From NCBI GenBank assembly GCA_023441125.1, contig JAEZQV010000063.1, positions 1 to 8,153 on the forward strand: a stretch of DNA of 8,153 nucleotides, given 5' to 3'. Position 1 is the stretch's first letter; the number at the start of each line of letters is the position of its first letter. Under the pieces are notes generated by a model. It searched no databases and was not told where the DNA came from. It saw only the letters and a list, made by a program, of their open reading frames with translations. Position numbers and translations under genes: made by a program. The DNA is from Bacillota bacterium. Its GTDB lineage: Bacteria; Bacillota_C; Negativicutes; Sporomusales; Sporomusaceae. This document shows, one piece after another, positions 1 through 6,707 of this stretch.

Positions 1-3
1 ATA

Positions 4-531
4 TTGAGTAAACGCGTCAGACAGGTTATCGCCGCACTTACTGCCCGGGTTACGAAACAAGACCGGGCTTTTGTCGCCCAATATCTAGTTCCCGTCGAGG
101 CCGCCCTTTTCTGGCAAATGAATTTGCCGGACCAGCGGCATGCCCTGAATGTGGCCTATACCGCCCGGGACCTGGCGGCACGGGAAGCCAATGTGGATCA
201 GGCGCTGTTAATCCGCTGTGCCTTGCTGCATGATGTGGGCAAGGTAAAAGGCGACGTCAGTACGGCCGACAAGATTATCACCGTACTTCTCGATAAAATT
301 GCCCCGGCCTGGGTGCGGCGCTGGGGGCGCAGCGGACGGGGCGGCAAAGTGGCCAATCTCCGGCATGCCGTTTATATTTATTACCATCACGCCGCCCGCG
401 GGGCGGCCATGCTGCAGGCCGCCGGTGTTGCCGAAGAAATAACCGCCATTGTGGCCAGACATCATGAAGCGCCGGCAGACGGGGAACCACCGGAGCTCCG
501 GCTGCTGCGGGAAGCCGACAATCTAAACTAA
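4..531 (+). CDS. HD-domain (HDIG-like) metal-dependent phosphohydrolase, function unknown; 5' end uncertain
   Basis: A 175-residue soluble protein of the HD superfamily, whose members hydrolyse phosphate esters or nucleotides with bound divalent metals. A full set of candidate ligands is visible: His46 (QRHALNVAY), His76-Asp77 (ALLHDVGK), His128/His129 (YYHHAARGA), His153/His154 (ARHHEAP) and Asp172 (READN). This H-HD-H-H-D pattern fits a catalytic HD domain filling most of the protein. There is no signal peptide, membrane segment or extra domain. The likely start is a TTG at base 4, but only one in-frame codon (ATA) precedes it and there is no upstream stop in view, so the gene could begin further left and its ribosome binding site cannot be seen. 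It ends in TAA and overlaps the stop of the convergent dehydrogenase by 4 bases. The substrate cannot be told from the sequence. Family assignment is firm; specific role is unknown. Confidence 0.8.
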   Translation: MSKRVRQVIAALTARVTKQDRAFVAQYLVPVEAALFWQMNLPDQRHALNVAYTARDLAAREANVDQALLIRCALLHDVGKVKGDVSTADKIITVLLDKIAPAWVRRWGRSGRGGKVANLRHAVYIYYHHAARGAAMLQAAGVAEEITAIVARHHEAPADGEPPELRLLREADNLN

Positions 532-1484
532 TAGCCTTTGGTTTTGTCGACGATATTTAGCATATTGCGACCCTGGATGAAACGGGTGAGATTATCGGCG
601 AACAGTTTAATGGCCCTGTCCAGATAGGCCGGTGACAAGGCGGCCACATGGGGGGTAATGATGACATTCTGCATGGACCAGAGCGGATTGTCTGCCGGCA
701 ATGGTTCGCTGGCGAACACATCCAAACCGGCCCCCTGAATCAGATTGGTCGAAAGGGCTGTAATCAGGTCGGCTTCGTTAACCACCGCGCCACGGGCAAT
801 ATTAAAGAAGTAAGCCGAGCGCTTCATGGCAGTAAAATGCGGCAGGCTAATCCTGTGTATCGTCTTGTCCGTTAGCGGCAAAGCAACGACTACATAATCC
901 GCTTCGATTAACATTTCCAGCAGGCTGACGTCATCCGGCGGATACAGTTTGTCAACAAACAGCTCGGTAGTGGCTTCCTGCTTGCTGGCAAGTACCGTCA
1001 TCCCTAATGCTTTGGCTTTTTTGGCAACCTCCCGGCCGATGGAACCCAGCCCGACAATGGCCAGTGTCTGCCCGTGCAATTCGCCGGTCGGCATGCGTTT
1101 CCACTGGCCTTTGTCCTGCTGACGGATGCTGACGGTCAGCCCGCGGCTAAAAGCCAGCATCATAGCCAGAACATGTTCGGAAACGGGAATGCCATGAATA
1201 CCTTTGGAATTCGTCAAAATAGTGTCAGCGGCCTGAATTGCGGGAAACAGCAGTTTTTCCACCCCGGCGCTCAAGGCGTGAACCCATTCCAGGTGAGGCG
1301 CAGCCTGATACAGCGGGCGGATTTCGGCCCAGCCCCAGGTTACTAAAATATGGCAGCCTGGCATATGTTCGAGGGCGGCTTTTTCGTCAGTTACAATAAT
1401 ATTTACACTAGGATCAACCGCCGTGATGACCTCTTTGTGACGGTCAGCAAGCGGATTGAGCACAACAAGATTGATTGCAGCCAT
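528..1484 (-). CDS. D-isomer-specific 2-hydroxyacid dehydrogenase
   Basis: A 318-residue cytoplasmic oxidoreductase expected to interconvert a 2-keto acid and the D-2-hydroxy acid using NAD(P)H. The substrate-binding domain flanks a Rossmann domain with the nucleotide motif GLGSIG at 145-150. The catalytic triad of the family is intact: Arg231 (NIARGAVV), Glu260 (ASEPLP) and His279 (ITPHVAAL). Length is normal, and there is no C-terminal ACT domain, so it is not a classical long SerA. At the position after the second strand where NAD-specific relatives carry Asp, it has Ser167-Lys168 (GMTVLASK), which hints at NADP(H) preference. The ATG start is set by AGGAGGT at 1491-1497, six bases upstream. 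The gene is divergent from the his operon and shares its 204-base upstream region. No convincing promoter of its own was found; the best candidate is a weak TTGGCG/TGCAAT pair. It could be a glyoxylate/hydroxypyruvate-type reductase, but the substrate is not determinable. Confidence 0.9.
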   Translation of the reverse strand: MAAINLVVLNPLADRHKEVITAVDPSVNIIVTDEKAALEHMPGCHILVTWGWAEIRPLYQAAPHLEWVHALSAGVEKLLFPAIQAADTILTNSKGIHGIPVSEHVLAMMLAFSRGLTVSIRQQDKGQWKRMPTGELHGQTLAIVGLGSIGREVAKKAKALGMTVLASKQEATTELFVDKLYPPDDVSLLEMLIEADYVVVALPLTDKTIHRISLPHFTAMKRSAYFFNIARGAVVNEADLITALSTNLIQGAGLDVFASEPLPADNPLWSMQNVIITPHVAALSPAYLDRAIKLFADNLTRFIQGRNMLNIVDKTKGY

Positions 1485-1490
1485 AGGGAA

Positions 1491-1497
1491 ACCTCCT
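1491..1497 (-). promoter_or_regulatory. Ribosome binding site of the dehydrogenase
   Basis: On the minus strand this reads AGGAGGT, followed by six bases (TTCCCT) and the ATG at 1484-1482. It is a near-perfect Shine-Dalgarno sequence and fixes the start of the dehydrogenase. Confidence 0.85.
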
Positions 1498-1610
1498 CGT
1501 TAAGGTTATTATCCTGCCAATTACTTCTACATATACAGTCTGTTTTCCTACCAGCTGCCAAAAGATTGCAATTTCCGGGACCGGTAACGCCAAAAAACTT
1601 TGCGGGTATC

Positions 1611-1639
1611 TTGACGGCAATAATGCTTGATGCTAATAT
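1611..1639 (+). promoter_or_regulatory. Predicted sigma-A-type promoter of the his operon
   Basis: The -35 box is TTGACG (1611-1616, five of six consensus bases). A 17-base spacer leads to TAATAT (1634-1639, four of six), which is preceded by TG at 1631-1632, giving an extended -10 (TGC-TAATAT). An overlapping TATATT at 1637-1642 is a closer -10 match but would need a 20-base spacer. Transcription would start near 1646, leaving a leader of about 43 bases before hisG. That is too short for a T-box or a His-codon leader peptide, so control is more likely by a DNA-binding repressor. The promoter is predicted from motifs only. Confidence 0.65.
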
Positions 1640-1641
1640 AT

Positions 1642-1651
1642 TAACATGTTA
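1642..1651. promoter_or_regulatory. 10-bp perfect palindrome at the predicted start site, candidate operator
   Basis: TAACATGTTA is its own reverse complement. Beyond one mismatched pair the symmetry continues by two more pairs on each side (1639-1654). It covers the predicted transcription start (about 1646) and lies directly after the -10 box, a position where a bound repressor would block initiation. No regulator is encoded nearby, so the binding protein is unknown. Confidence 0.4.
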
Positions 1652-1654
1652 GTA

Positions 1655-1670
1655 CTTTAATTAATTAAAG
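1655..1670. promoter_or_regulatory. 16-bp perfect palindrome in the his leader, candidate operator
   Basis: CTTTAATTAATTAAAG is a perfect 16-bp inverted repeat lying about +10 to +25 from the predicted start site and six bases before the hisG Shine-Dalgarno sequence. As RNA it could form only a weak six-pair, mostly A-U stem with a TTAA loop and no following U-run, so it is not a terminator. A dimeric repressor site is the better reading. A TrpR-family HisR/YerC-type regulator of his genes, known in Firmicutes, is one possible partner; this is a hypothesis and not a recognised motif match. Confidence 0.5.
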
Positions 1671-1675
1671 AAAAG

Positions 1676-1682
1676 TAGGAGG
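1676..1682 (+). promoter_or_regulatory. Ribosome binding site of hisG
   Basis: TAGGAGG, six bases before ATG 1689. It decides the hisG start: an earlier ATG at 1684 is out of frame, only one base from the site, and meets a stop after two codons. The in-frame ATG at 1704 has no such site. Confidence 0.85.
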
Positions 1683-1688
1683 CATGAC

Positions 1689-2354
1689 ATGACCTCAAAT
1701 GATATGGATTACCTGACGATCGCCTTGCCCAAGGGTAAGCTGTTCGACCTGTCAGCCAATATGCTGGCTAAACTTGGCTATACTGCTGAGGGGCTTAGCG
1801 AAAATTCACGAAAACTGGTCATTGCCAATGAAGCCGAGAAGATCCGGTTTATCATCACCAAGACGGCCGACTTGCCTACGTATGTGGAATATGGGGCGGC
1901 CGATATCGGCATTATTGGCAAGGATGTCCTGTTGGAAGAGAATAAAGACGTCTATGAATTGTTAGATTTGAAGTTCGGTTTTTGCCGGATGATGGTGGCT
2001 GTGCCACAGGCCCTCAAACAGGAAAAGCTGAGTGATTATGCCCATATGCGGGTTGCTACCAAATATCCCCGGGTTGCGGAAAGTTTTTTTCATAGCATTG
2101 GTATTCAAATGGAAATCATCAAGCTCAACGGCTCGATTGAACTGGCGCCCATGGTTGGGTTGGCTGAAATTATTGTTGACCTGGTGGAAACCGGCCGGAC
2201 GCTGAAAGAGAATAATTTGGTGGAAGTAGCCCAGATCCATCCGGCAACAGCCCGATTTATTGCCAACCGGGTAAGCTTCAAAATGAAGTTCGAACGCATT
2301 AATAAAATGGTAGAAGGGTTAACAGCCCTGGTGGAGAGCGAGGAACAAGCATGA
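1689..2354 (+). CDS. hisG: ATP phosphoribosyltransferase, short form (catalytic subunit)
   Basis: HisG joins ATP and PRPP to give N1-(5-phosphoribosyl)-ATP, the committed step of histidine synthesis. The protein is 221 residues, the length of the short HisG type that lacks the C-terminal regulatory domain of the roughly 300-residue enterobacterial enzyme. Family landmarks are LTIALPKGKL (9-18), ADIGIIGKDVLLE (71-83), RVATKYP (121-127) and the PRPP-binding loop DLVETGRTLKENNL (164-177). Short HisG is known to work as a complex with HisZ, a HisRS-like paralogue that is often encoded just upstream. No hisZ is present here, so it must be elsewhere. hisG is the first gene of the operon, with its own strong ribosome binding site. 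Its TGA overlaps the hisD start in ATGA (2351-2354). By eye it is less GC-rich than the following genes. Confidence 0.97.
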   Translation: MTSNDMDYLTIALPKGKLFDLSANMLAKLGYTAEGLSENSRKLVIANEAEKIRFIITKTADLPTYVEYGAADIGIIGKDVLLEENKDVYELLDLKFGFCRMMVAVPQALKQEKLSDYAHMRVATKYPRVAESFFHSIGIQMEIIKLNGSIELAPMVGLAEIIVDLVETGRTLKENNLVEVAQIHPATARFIANRVSFKMKFERINKMVEGLTALVESEEQA

Positions 2355-3691
2355 AAACAATTTATAGCAGTTTCCTGATGAAGGAAGAAATTGCGGAAAT
2401 ACTGGAAAAGCCGGCCTTTGACAAAGTCGTGCTGGGAGCCGGCGCGCGGGCTAAGGTAAAGGAAGTGTTTGGTGAAGACCTGTCTGCCCAGCAGGTGGTT
2501 GAGCGTATTGTCGGCGATGTCCGCCGGGAAGGTGATGCGGCTGTGCTGCGCTATACGCAGGCAATTGACGGCGCGGATTTCACCGCCGCTGCACTGGAAG
2601 TCAGCCAGGCGGAAATTGACAGTGCCACGGCTGGTCTGGACGAGGCCGTACTGGCGGCGCTGGCGGCAGCCGCGGCCAACATAAAACGGTTTCACGCCGA
2701 ACAGCTGCCCAAATCGTGGTTTACCGAACGCGCGCATGGCGCCATTCTGGGGCAAAAGTGTACACCGCTGGACCGGGTAGGTATTTATGTGCCCGGCGGT
2801 ACGGCGGCCTATCCCTCGTCGGTGATTATGAACGCTGTACCGGCCGCTGTGGCCGGAGTGCAGGAAATTATCATGGTCGTGCCGCCCGACAGGGAAGGGC
2901 GGATTAATCCCTATGTACTGGCTGCCGCCAAACTGGCCGGTGTTACCCGCATTTTCAAGGTAGGGGGGGCTCAGGCTGTTGCCGCGCTGGCCTTTGGCAC
3001 CGAAACCATTCCCAAGGTGGACAAAATTACCGGTCCGGGAAATATTTTTGTTACGCTGGCGAAGAAAGCGGTATATGGCCATGCCGACATTGACATGCTG
3101 GCCGGCCCGAGTGAAATCTTAATTGTTGCCGACAGCACGGCTGATCCGCGCTATGTGGCTGCCGATATGCTCAGTCAGGCCGAACATGATGTGCTGGCCT
3201 CCAGTATTTTGCTTACCGACAGCGCCGAGCTGGCCGGCAAAGTAGCCAAAGAAGCGGCCGCCCAGCTGGCGGCGCTGCCGCGCAAGGAGATCGCCGCCCA
3301 GTCACTGGCGGATAACGGCCTGATTATTATTACCCCGACTATCCTGGAGGCTGTGGAACTTGCCAATTTATCGGCGCCGGAGCATTTAGAACTGGTAACG
3401 GCCGAGCCTTTTAAGCTGCTGCCCTATGTGCGCCATGCCGGCGCCATCTTTTTGGGGCCTTATTCACCGGAACCGCTGGGGGACTATTTCGCCGGCCCCA
3501 ACCATGTATTGCCTACCGGCGGCACAGCCCGTTTCTATTCCGTACTCAATGTGGAAACGTTTATGAAGAAGAGCAGCATCATCGCGTATACCCAGGCTGC
3601 CTTGGCGGCCGTCAGTACAGAAATTATAAAACTGGCCGAGGCGGAAGGCCTGGCTGCCCATGCCAATGCTGTAAAACTGAGGGGGAATTAG
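2351..3691 (+). CDS. hisD: Histidinol dehydrogenase
   Basis: HisD is a zinc enzyme that oxidises L-histidinol twice with NAD, via histidinal, to L-histidine; it is the last step of the pathway. The 446-residue length is typical of the family. By position against the E. coli enzyme, the zinc ligands are Gln276 and His279 (LSQAEHD), Asp378 ([10 protein letters not shown]) and His437 (LAAHANAV). The catalytic pair is Glu344-His345 (SAPEHLE), and His385 lies in [10 protein letters not shown]. The long family signature spans about 247-280 (DMLAGPSE through SQAEHD). Nothing is missing. The start ATG lies in the ATGA overlap with the hisG stop, with only a weak GAGGA (2340-2344) upstream, so translation is probably coupled to hisG. 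It ends in TAG one base before the hisC start. Confidence 0.98.
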   Translation: MKTIYSSFLMKEEIAEILEKPAFDKVVLGAGARAKVKEVFGEDLSAQQVVERIVGDVRREGDAAVLRYTQAIDGADFTAAALEVSQAEIDSATAGLDEAVLAALAAAAANIKRFHAEQLPKSWFTERAHGAILGQKCTPLDRVGIYVPGGTAAYPSSVIMNAVPAAVAGVQEIIMVVPPDREGRINPYVLAAAKLAGVTRIFKVGGAQAVAALAFGTETIPKVDKITGPGNIFVTLAKKAVYGHADIDMLAGPSEILIVADSTADPRYVAADMLSQAEHDVLASSILLTDSAELAGKVAKEAAAQLAALPRKEIAAQSLADNGLIIITPTILEAVELANLSAPEHLELVTAEPFKLLPYVRHAGAIFLGPYSPEPLGDYFAGPNHVLPTGGTARFYSVLNVETFMKKSSIIAYTQAALAAVSTEIIKLAEAEGLAAHANAVKLRGN

Positions 3692-3692
3692 C

Positions 3693-4736
3693 ATGTTTGT
3701 GCCCCGCGCCGGGTTAGAGAGTTTAAAGCCCTATTCCATAGAAGAAATCAACTGGCAGATTCGCCTTGACGCCAATGAAAGACCGGCCGACCTGCCGCCG
3801 GCAGTAAAAAATAAGGTTATTGAGCGGCTCACCGGGCTGGCCTTTAACCGTTATCCGGAAATCAGCGCGCATTCTTTAAAAACCACCATTGGCGAAAGTT
3901 TCGGCCTCAAGGCCGCCAATGTATTGATCGGCAACGGTTCCAGTGAGGTGCTGGCGGCGCTCTGCTTTGCCTTTGGCGGCGCCGGCCGCAGTATTGTTTA
4001 TCCGAGCCCGTCGTTTTCGATGTACGGCATTTATGCCAGACTGGCCGACAGCCAGCCTGTACCGGTAGAGCTTAATGCCGATTTCACCCTGGATGCCGAT
4101 AAGCTGCTGGCCACCGCCAAAAAAACAGCCGCCAGTGTTATTCTGCTCTGCAATCCCAATAACCCGACCGGCACGGTTATGCCGCAGGACCAGGTGGAGT
4201 ATATTGTGGCCAACACCGACAGCCTGGTTGTTATTGATGAGGCCTATCACGAGTTCTATGGCCGGACAGCGGTTAATTTGCTGCAAAAATATCCGCATGT
4301 GGCGGTTGCCCGCACTTTTTCCAAAGCCTATGGCCTGGCTGCAGCCCGGGTCGGCTATCTTCTGGCCAGTGAAGCGATTACCCAGCCGCTTGGCAAGGTT
4401 TTGCTGCCGTATAGCGTCAATGCCCTGACCCTGGCTACGGCCGCGACCGTATTTGGCCTGCGGCAGGAATTTGCCGGCAGCCTGGCCGAGAACAGCCGCG
4501 AGCGGGCACGGATGGCAGCAGCGCTCAGGGCGGTTCCCGGCATGACGGTGTATCCGTCACAAACCAACTTCCTGCTGGTTAAGACCGACGCGGCGGCAAG
4601 CATGGTTGCCCGCTTTAGCGCCAGCGGCATCGGGGTGCGCGACTTCAGCAAATCACTTGGACTCACCAACTGTATCCGGATCGGTATAGGTACTCCGGCC
4701 GAAAATGATGCTGTATTGGCGGCGATTGCCCTATGA
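3693..4736 (+). CDS. hisC: Histidinol-phosphate aminotransferase
   Basis: HisC is a pyridoxal-phosphate enzyme of aminotransferase fold type I that transfers an amino group from glutamate to imidazole-acetol phosphate, giving histidinol phosphate. The 347 residues are a normal length. Visible landmarks are LDANERP (25-31), Tyr54 (NRYPE), GNGSSE (80-85), NPNNPTG (154-160), Asp182 ([10 protein letters not shown]), the Schiff-base Lys211 ([11 protein letters not shown]), Arg219 (AARVGY) and the substrate-carboxylate Arg329 (CIRIGIG). GAGGGGG at 3679-3685, seven bases ahead of the ATG, serves as ribosome binding site and sits in the tail of hisD. The TGA overlaps the hisB start in ATGA (4733-4736). 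Some HisC enzymes also accept aromatic substrates, which cannot be judged here; the operon position argues for histidine as its main job. Confidence 0.97.
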   Translation: MFVPRAGLESLKPYSIEEINWQIRLDANERPADLPPAVKNKVIERLTGLAFNRYPEISAHSLKTTIGESFGLKAANVLIGNGSSEVLAALCFAFGGAGRSIVYPSPSFSMYGIYARLADSQPVPVELNADFTLDADKLLATAKKTAASVILLCNPNNPTGTVMPQDQVEYIVANTDSLVVIDEAYHEFYGRTAVNLLQKYPHVAVARTFSKAYGLAAARVGYLLASEAITQPLGKVLLPYSVNALTLATAATVFGLRQEFAGSLAENSRERARMAAALRAVPGMTVYPSQTNFLLVKTDAAASMVARFSASGIGVRDFSKSLGLTNCIRIGIGTPAENDAVLAAIAL

Positions 4737-5320
4737 GCCGCACAGCCAGCATAGAACGGGTAACCGGAGAAACGAATATCAAAATTATGCTGGGACTTGA
4801 CGGCACTGGCCGCACGCAGGTGAACACCGGCATTGGGTTTTTTGATCATATGCTGATTTTGCTTGGCAAGCATGGCTTGTTTGATCTGACTGTCGACGCA
4901 AACGGCGATCTGGCGGTTGACGGACACCACACGGTCGAGGATACCGGTATTGTGCTGGGGCAGGCTCTGGCCAAAGCCCTGGGCGATAAAGCCGGCATTA
5001 AGCGCTACGGCACGGCATTTGTGCCAATGGATGAAGCGCTGGCTATGGTAGCTTTGGATATCAGCGGCCGGCCGTATCTGGTGTTTGATGCGGTGCTGCC
5101 GGCTGAAAAGGTCGGCCAGTTTGACAGCGAGCTTACCGAGGAGTTCTTGCGGGCCCTGGCTGTACATGCCGGTCTGACACTGCATGTGCGGCTGCTGTCA
5201 GGCAAGAACACGCACCATATTATCGAAGCCATTTTTAAGGCTTTAGGGCGGGCACTGGCTGAAGCCACCCGCCGGGATGAACGGATACAGGGCGTCATGT
5301 CCACCAAAGGAATGATTTAA
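4733..5320 (+). CDS. hisB: Imidazoleglycerol-phosphate dehydratase (monofunctional)
   Basis: HisB removes water from imidazole glycerol phosphate to give imidazole-acetol phosphate, using a di-manganese centre in a large oligomer. At 195 residues it is the dehydratase domain only; the N-terminal HAD phosphatase domain of the bifunctional enterobacterial HisB is absent, so histidinol-phosphate phosphatase must come from another gene. Metal-binding motifs are GFFDHML (35-41), DGHHTVED (63-70), HAGLTLHV (145-152) and [14 protein letters not shown] (157-170), and the usual STKG end is at 190-193. The ATG overlaps the hisC stop by 4 bases and has no recognisable Shine-Dalgarno sequence, so it probably relies on ribosomes finishing hisC. 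It ends in TAA, which runs straight into the hisH ribosome binding site. Confidence 0.97.
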   Translation: MSRTASIERVTGETNIKIMLGLDGTGRTQVNTGIGFFDHMLILLGKHGLFDLTVDANGDLAVDGHHTVEDTGIVLGQALAKALGDKAGIKRYGTAFVPMDEALAMVALDISGRPYLVFDAVLPAEKVGQFDSELTEEFLRALAVHAGLTLHVRLLSGKNTHHIIEAIFKALGRALAEATRRDERIQGVMSTKGMI

Positions 5321-5332
5321 GGAGGCTTAGCG

Positions 5333-5965
5333 ATGGCACTTGAAACCTTGGCAATCATTGATTACGGCATGGGCAATCTCCACAGTGTCGCCAAAGCCCT
5401 GGCCAAACTGAATGCAGAAAATGGCGGCAAGTATGACATCATTATTACCAGCGAGCCGGCGGTAATCGGCGCAGCGGCCAAGGTTGTACTGCCCGGTGTG
5501 GGCGCGTTTGGCGATTGTATGGCCAATCTGAACAGCTACGGACTTATCAATATTATTAAAAAAGTGGCCGGGCAGGGTACGCCGTTTCTGGGAATCTGTC
5601 TGGGCCTGCAGCTGTTGTTCGACGGGAGTGAAGAAGACCCGGGAGTGCCGGGGCTTGGTATACTTGCCGGGATGGTGCGCAAGCTTGTCGCGCCGGGGCT
5701 CAAGATTCCGCAGATGGGCTGGAACAGTCTGGCAATGAGGACCGCCAGTCCGCTGTTTGCCGGCCTGCCGCCGGCGCCTTATGTTTATTTTGTGCATAGC
5801 TATCATGCCGTGCCTGACAAACGCGATATTGTCACGGCGGTGACCGATTATGGCGGCGCTGTGACGGCTGCCGTCGGCAGCGGTAATGTCCAGGCTGTGC
5901 AATTCCATCCGGAAAAATCAAGCGCGGCCGGGCTGGCTATTCTGGCTAACTTTCTAAGGAGTTGA
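5333..5965 (+). CDS. hisH: Imidazole glycerol phosphate synthase, glutamine amidotransferase subunit
   Basis: HisH is a class I glutamine amidotransferase that releases ammonia from glutamine and channels it to HisF. The 210 residues match the family. The N-terminal IIDYGMGNLHSV (8-19) is typical. The nucleophile is Cys89 in GICLGLQLLF, and the triad is completed by His192 and Glu194 (FHPEKS). PGVGAFGD (54-61) is the conserved loop near the oxyanion site. A very good ribosome binding site, AAGGAGG (5319-5325), lies seven bases before the ATG and overlaps the hisB stop. The 12-base gap here is the largest between any two genes of the operon. hisF, its obligate partner, is separated from it only by hisA. 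Confidence 0.97.
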   Translation: MALETLAIIDYGMGNLHSVAKALAKLNAENGGKYDIIITSEPAVIGAAAKVVLPGVGAFGDCMANLNSYGLINIIKKVAGQGTPFLGICLGLQLLFDGSEEDPGVPGLGILAGMVRKLVAPGLKIPQMGWNSLAMRTASPLFAGLPPAPYVYFVHSYHAVPDKRDIVTAVTDYGGAVTAAVGSGNVQAVQFHPEKSSAAGLAILANFLRS

Positions 5966-5969
5966 GGGT

Positions 5970-6707
5970 ATGATCATCTTTCCGGCAATCGATATCCGGG
6001 GCGGCCGCTGTGTCCGGCTGACCGAAGGCCGTTTTGACCAGGAGACCGTGTTTGCCGATAACCCGGTTGATATGGCCTGCAAATGGGCGTCAGCCGGGGC
6101 TGAGTATCTGCATGTTGTTGATTTGGACGGCGCCCTGGCCGGTAAGCCGGTAAACCTGGCAGTAGTCAGCGCGATTGCCAAGGCAGTCAGTGTGCCGGTG
6201 CAGCTGGGCGGCGGTATCCGTACGCTCGACAATATTGAGCAGGTGCTGGCTGCCGGTGTGGTCCGCGTGATTTTAGGCTCGGTGGCGGTACGCAGCCCCG
6301 AATTGGTGCGGGCAGCCTGCCACCGGTATGATAACCGGATTGTCGTAGGCATTGATGCCCGCGACGGCCAGGCGGCGGTGGACGGCTGGGAAGCAGCAGG
6401 CGGGGTCGGCGCAGAGGAATTGGCTAAAAAGATGGCCGCCGCCGGCGTGGCCCGGATTATTTATACCGATATCTCCCGGGATGGGACGCTGCAGGGGGTC
6501 AATGTGGCGGCAACCGCTGCCCTGGCCAAAGCGGCCGGTATTCCGGTGATCGCTTCCGGCGGCGTAAAAAGCCTGGCCGATATCACCGCTCTCAAAGCGG
6601 CTGACAGTGAGGGCGGCATCGAAGGGGTAATTGTCGGTAAAGCCATCTATACCGGCGCTGTCGATTTAGCGGCCGCCATCCGCCTGGCAAAGGAGGAAAC
6701 GGTGTAA
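5970..6707 (+). CDS. hisA: ProFAR isomerase (phosphoribosylformimino-AICAR-phosphate isomerase)
   Basis: HisA carries out the Amadori rearrangement of ProFAR to PRFAR. It is a 245-residue (beta-alpha)8 barrel. The general base Asp8 (FPAIDIRGG) and the acid Asp129 (VGIDARDG) are both in place. Phosphate-binding loops are visible at LGGGIRTL (79-86) and ASGGVKS (195-201), and [11 protein letters not shown] (166-176) is diagnostic of HisA against the paralogue HisF. Its half-barrel repeat resembles that of hisF downstream, in keeping with their common origin. AAGGAG (5956-5961) lies eight bases before the ATG, inside the hisH tail. Its TAA shares one base with the hisF start (TAATG). A bifunctional PriA (HisA/TrpF) role is a feature of Actinobacteria and is not suggested here. 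Confidence 0.96.
   Translation: MIIFPAIDIRGGRCVRLTEGRFDQETVFADNPVDMACKWASAGAEYLHVVDLDGALAGKPVNLAVVSAIAKAVSVPVQLGGGIRTLDNIEQVLAAGVVRVILGSVAVRSPELVRAACHRYDNRIVVGIDARDGQAAVDGWEAAGGVGAEELAKKMAAAGVARIIYTDISRDGTLQGVNVAATAALAKAAGIPVIASGGVKSLADITALKAADSEGGIEGVIVGKAIYTGAVDLAAAIRLAKEETV

Noticed and set aside
514..551. Short inverted repeat (CGACA/TGTCG) around the convergent stop codons, considered as a bidirectional terminator
   Set aside because: The stem is five pairs with a loop of about 24 bases and there is no U-run on either side.
1565..1593. Possible minus-strand promoter TTGGCG-17 bases-TGCAAT for the dehydrogenase
   Set aside because: Only four of six matches in each box, no extended -10, and comparable matches are expected by chance in 200 bases. 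A GATAAT at 1508-1513 has no usable -35.
1485..1688. Riboswitch, small RNA or CRISPR-like repeat in the only sizeable intergenic region
   Set aside because: No repeated units, no strong GC stems, and no riboswitch core that I recognise; the promoter and palindromes account for the visible structure.
2105..3082. A 325-codon open frame on the minus strand, antisense to hisG/hisD
   Set aside because: It lies opposite conserved hisG and hisD coding sequence, has no ribosome binding site or recognisable domain, and its composition (rich in Arg, Gly, His, Gln, Asn) is that of a shadow frame from GC-biased codons.
4355..5185. A 276-codon open frame on the minus strand, antisense to hisC/hisB
   Set aside because: Same reasons: it spans two well-supported genes, has no family features, and is explained by codon bias of the sense strand.
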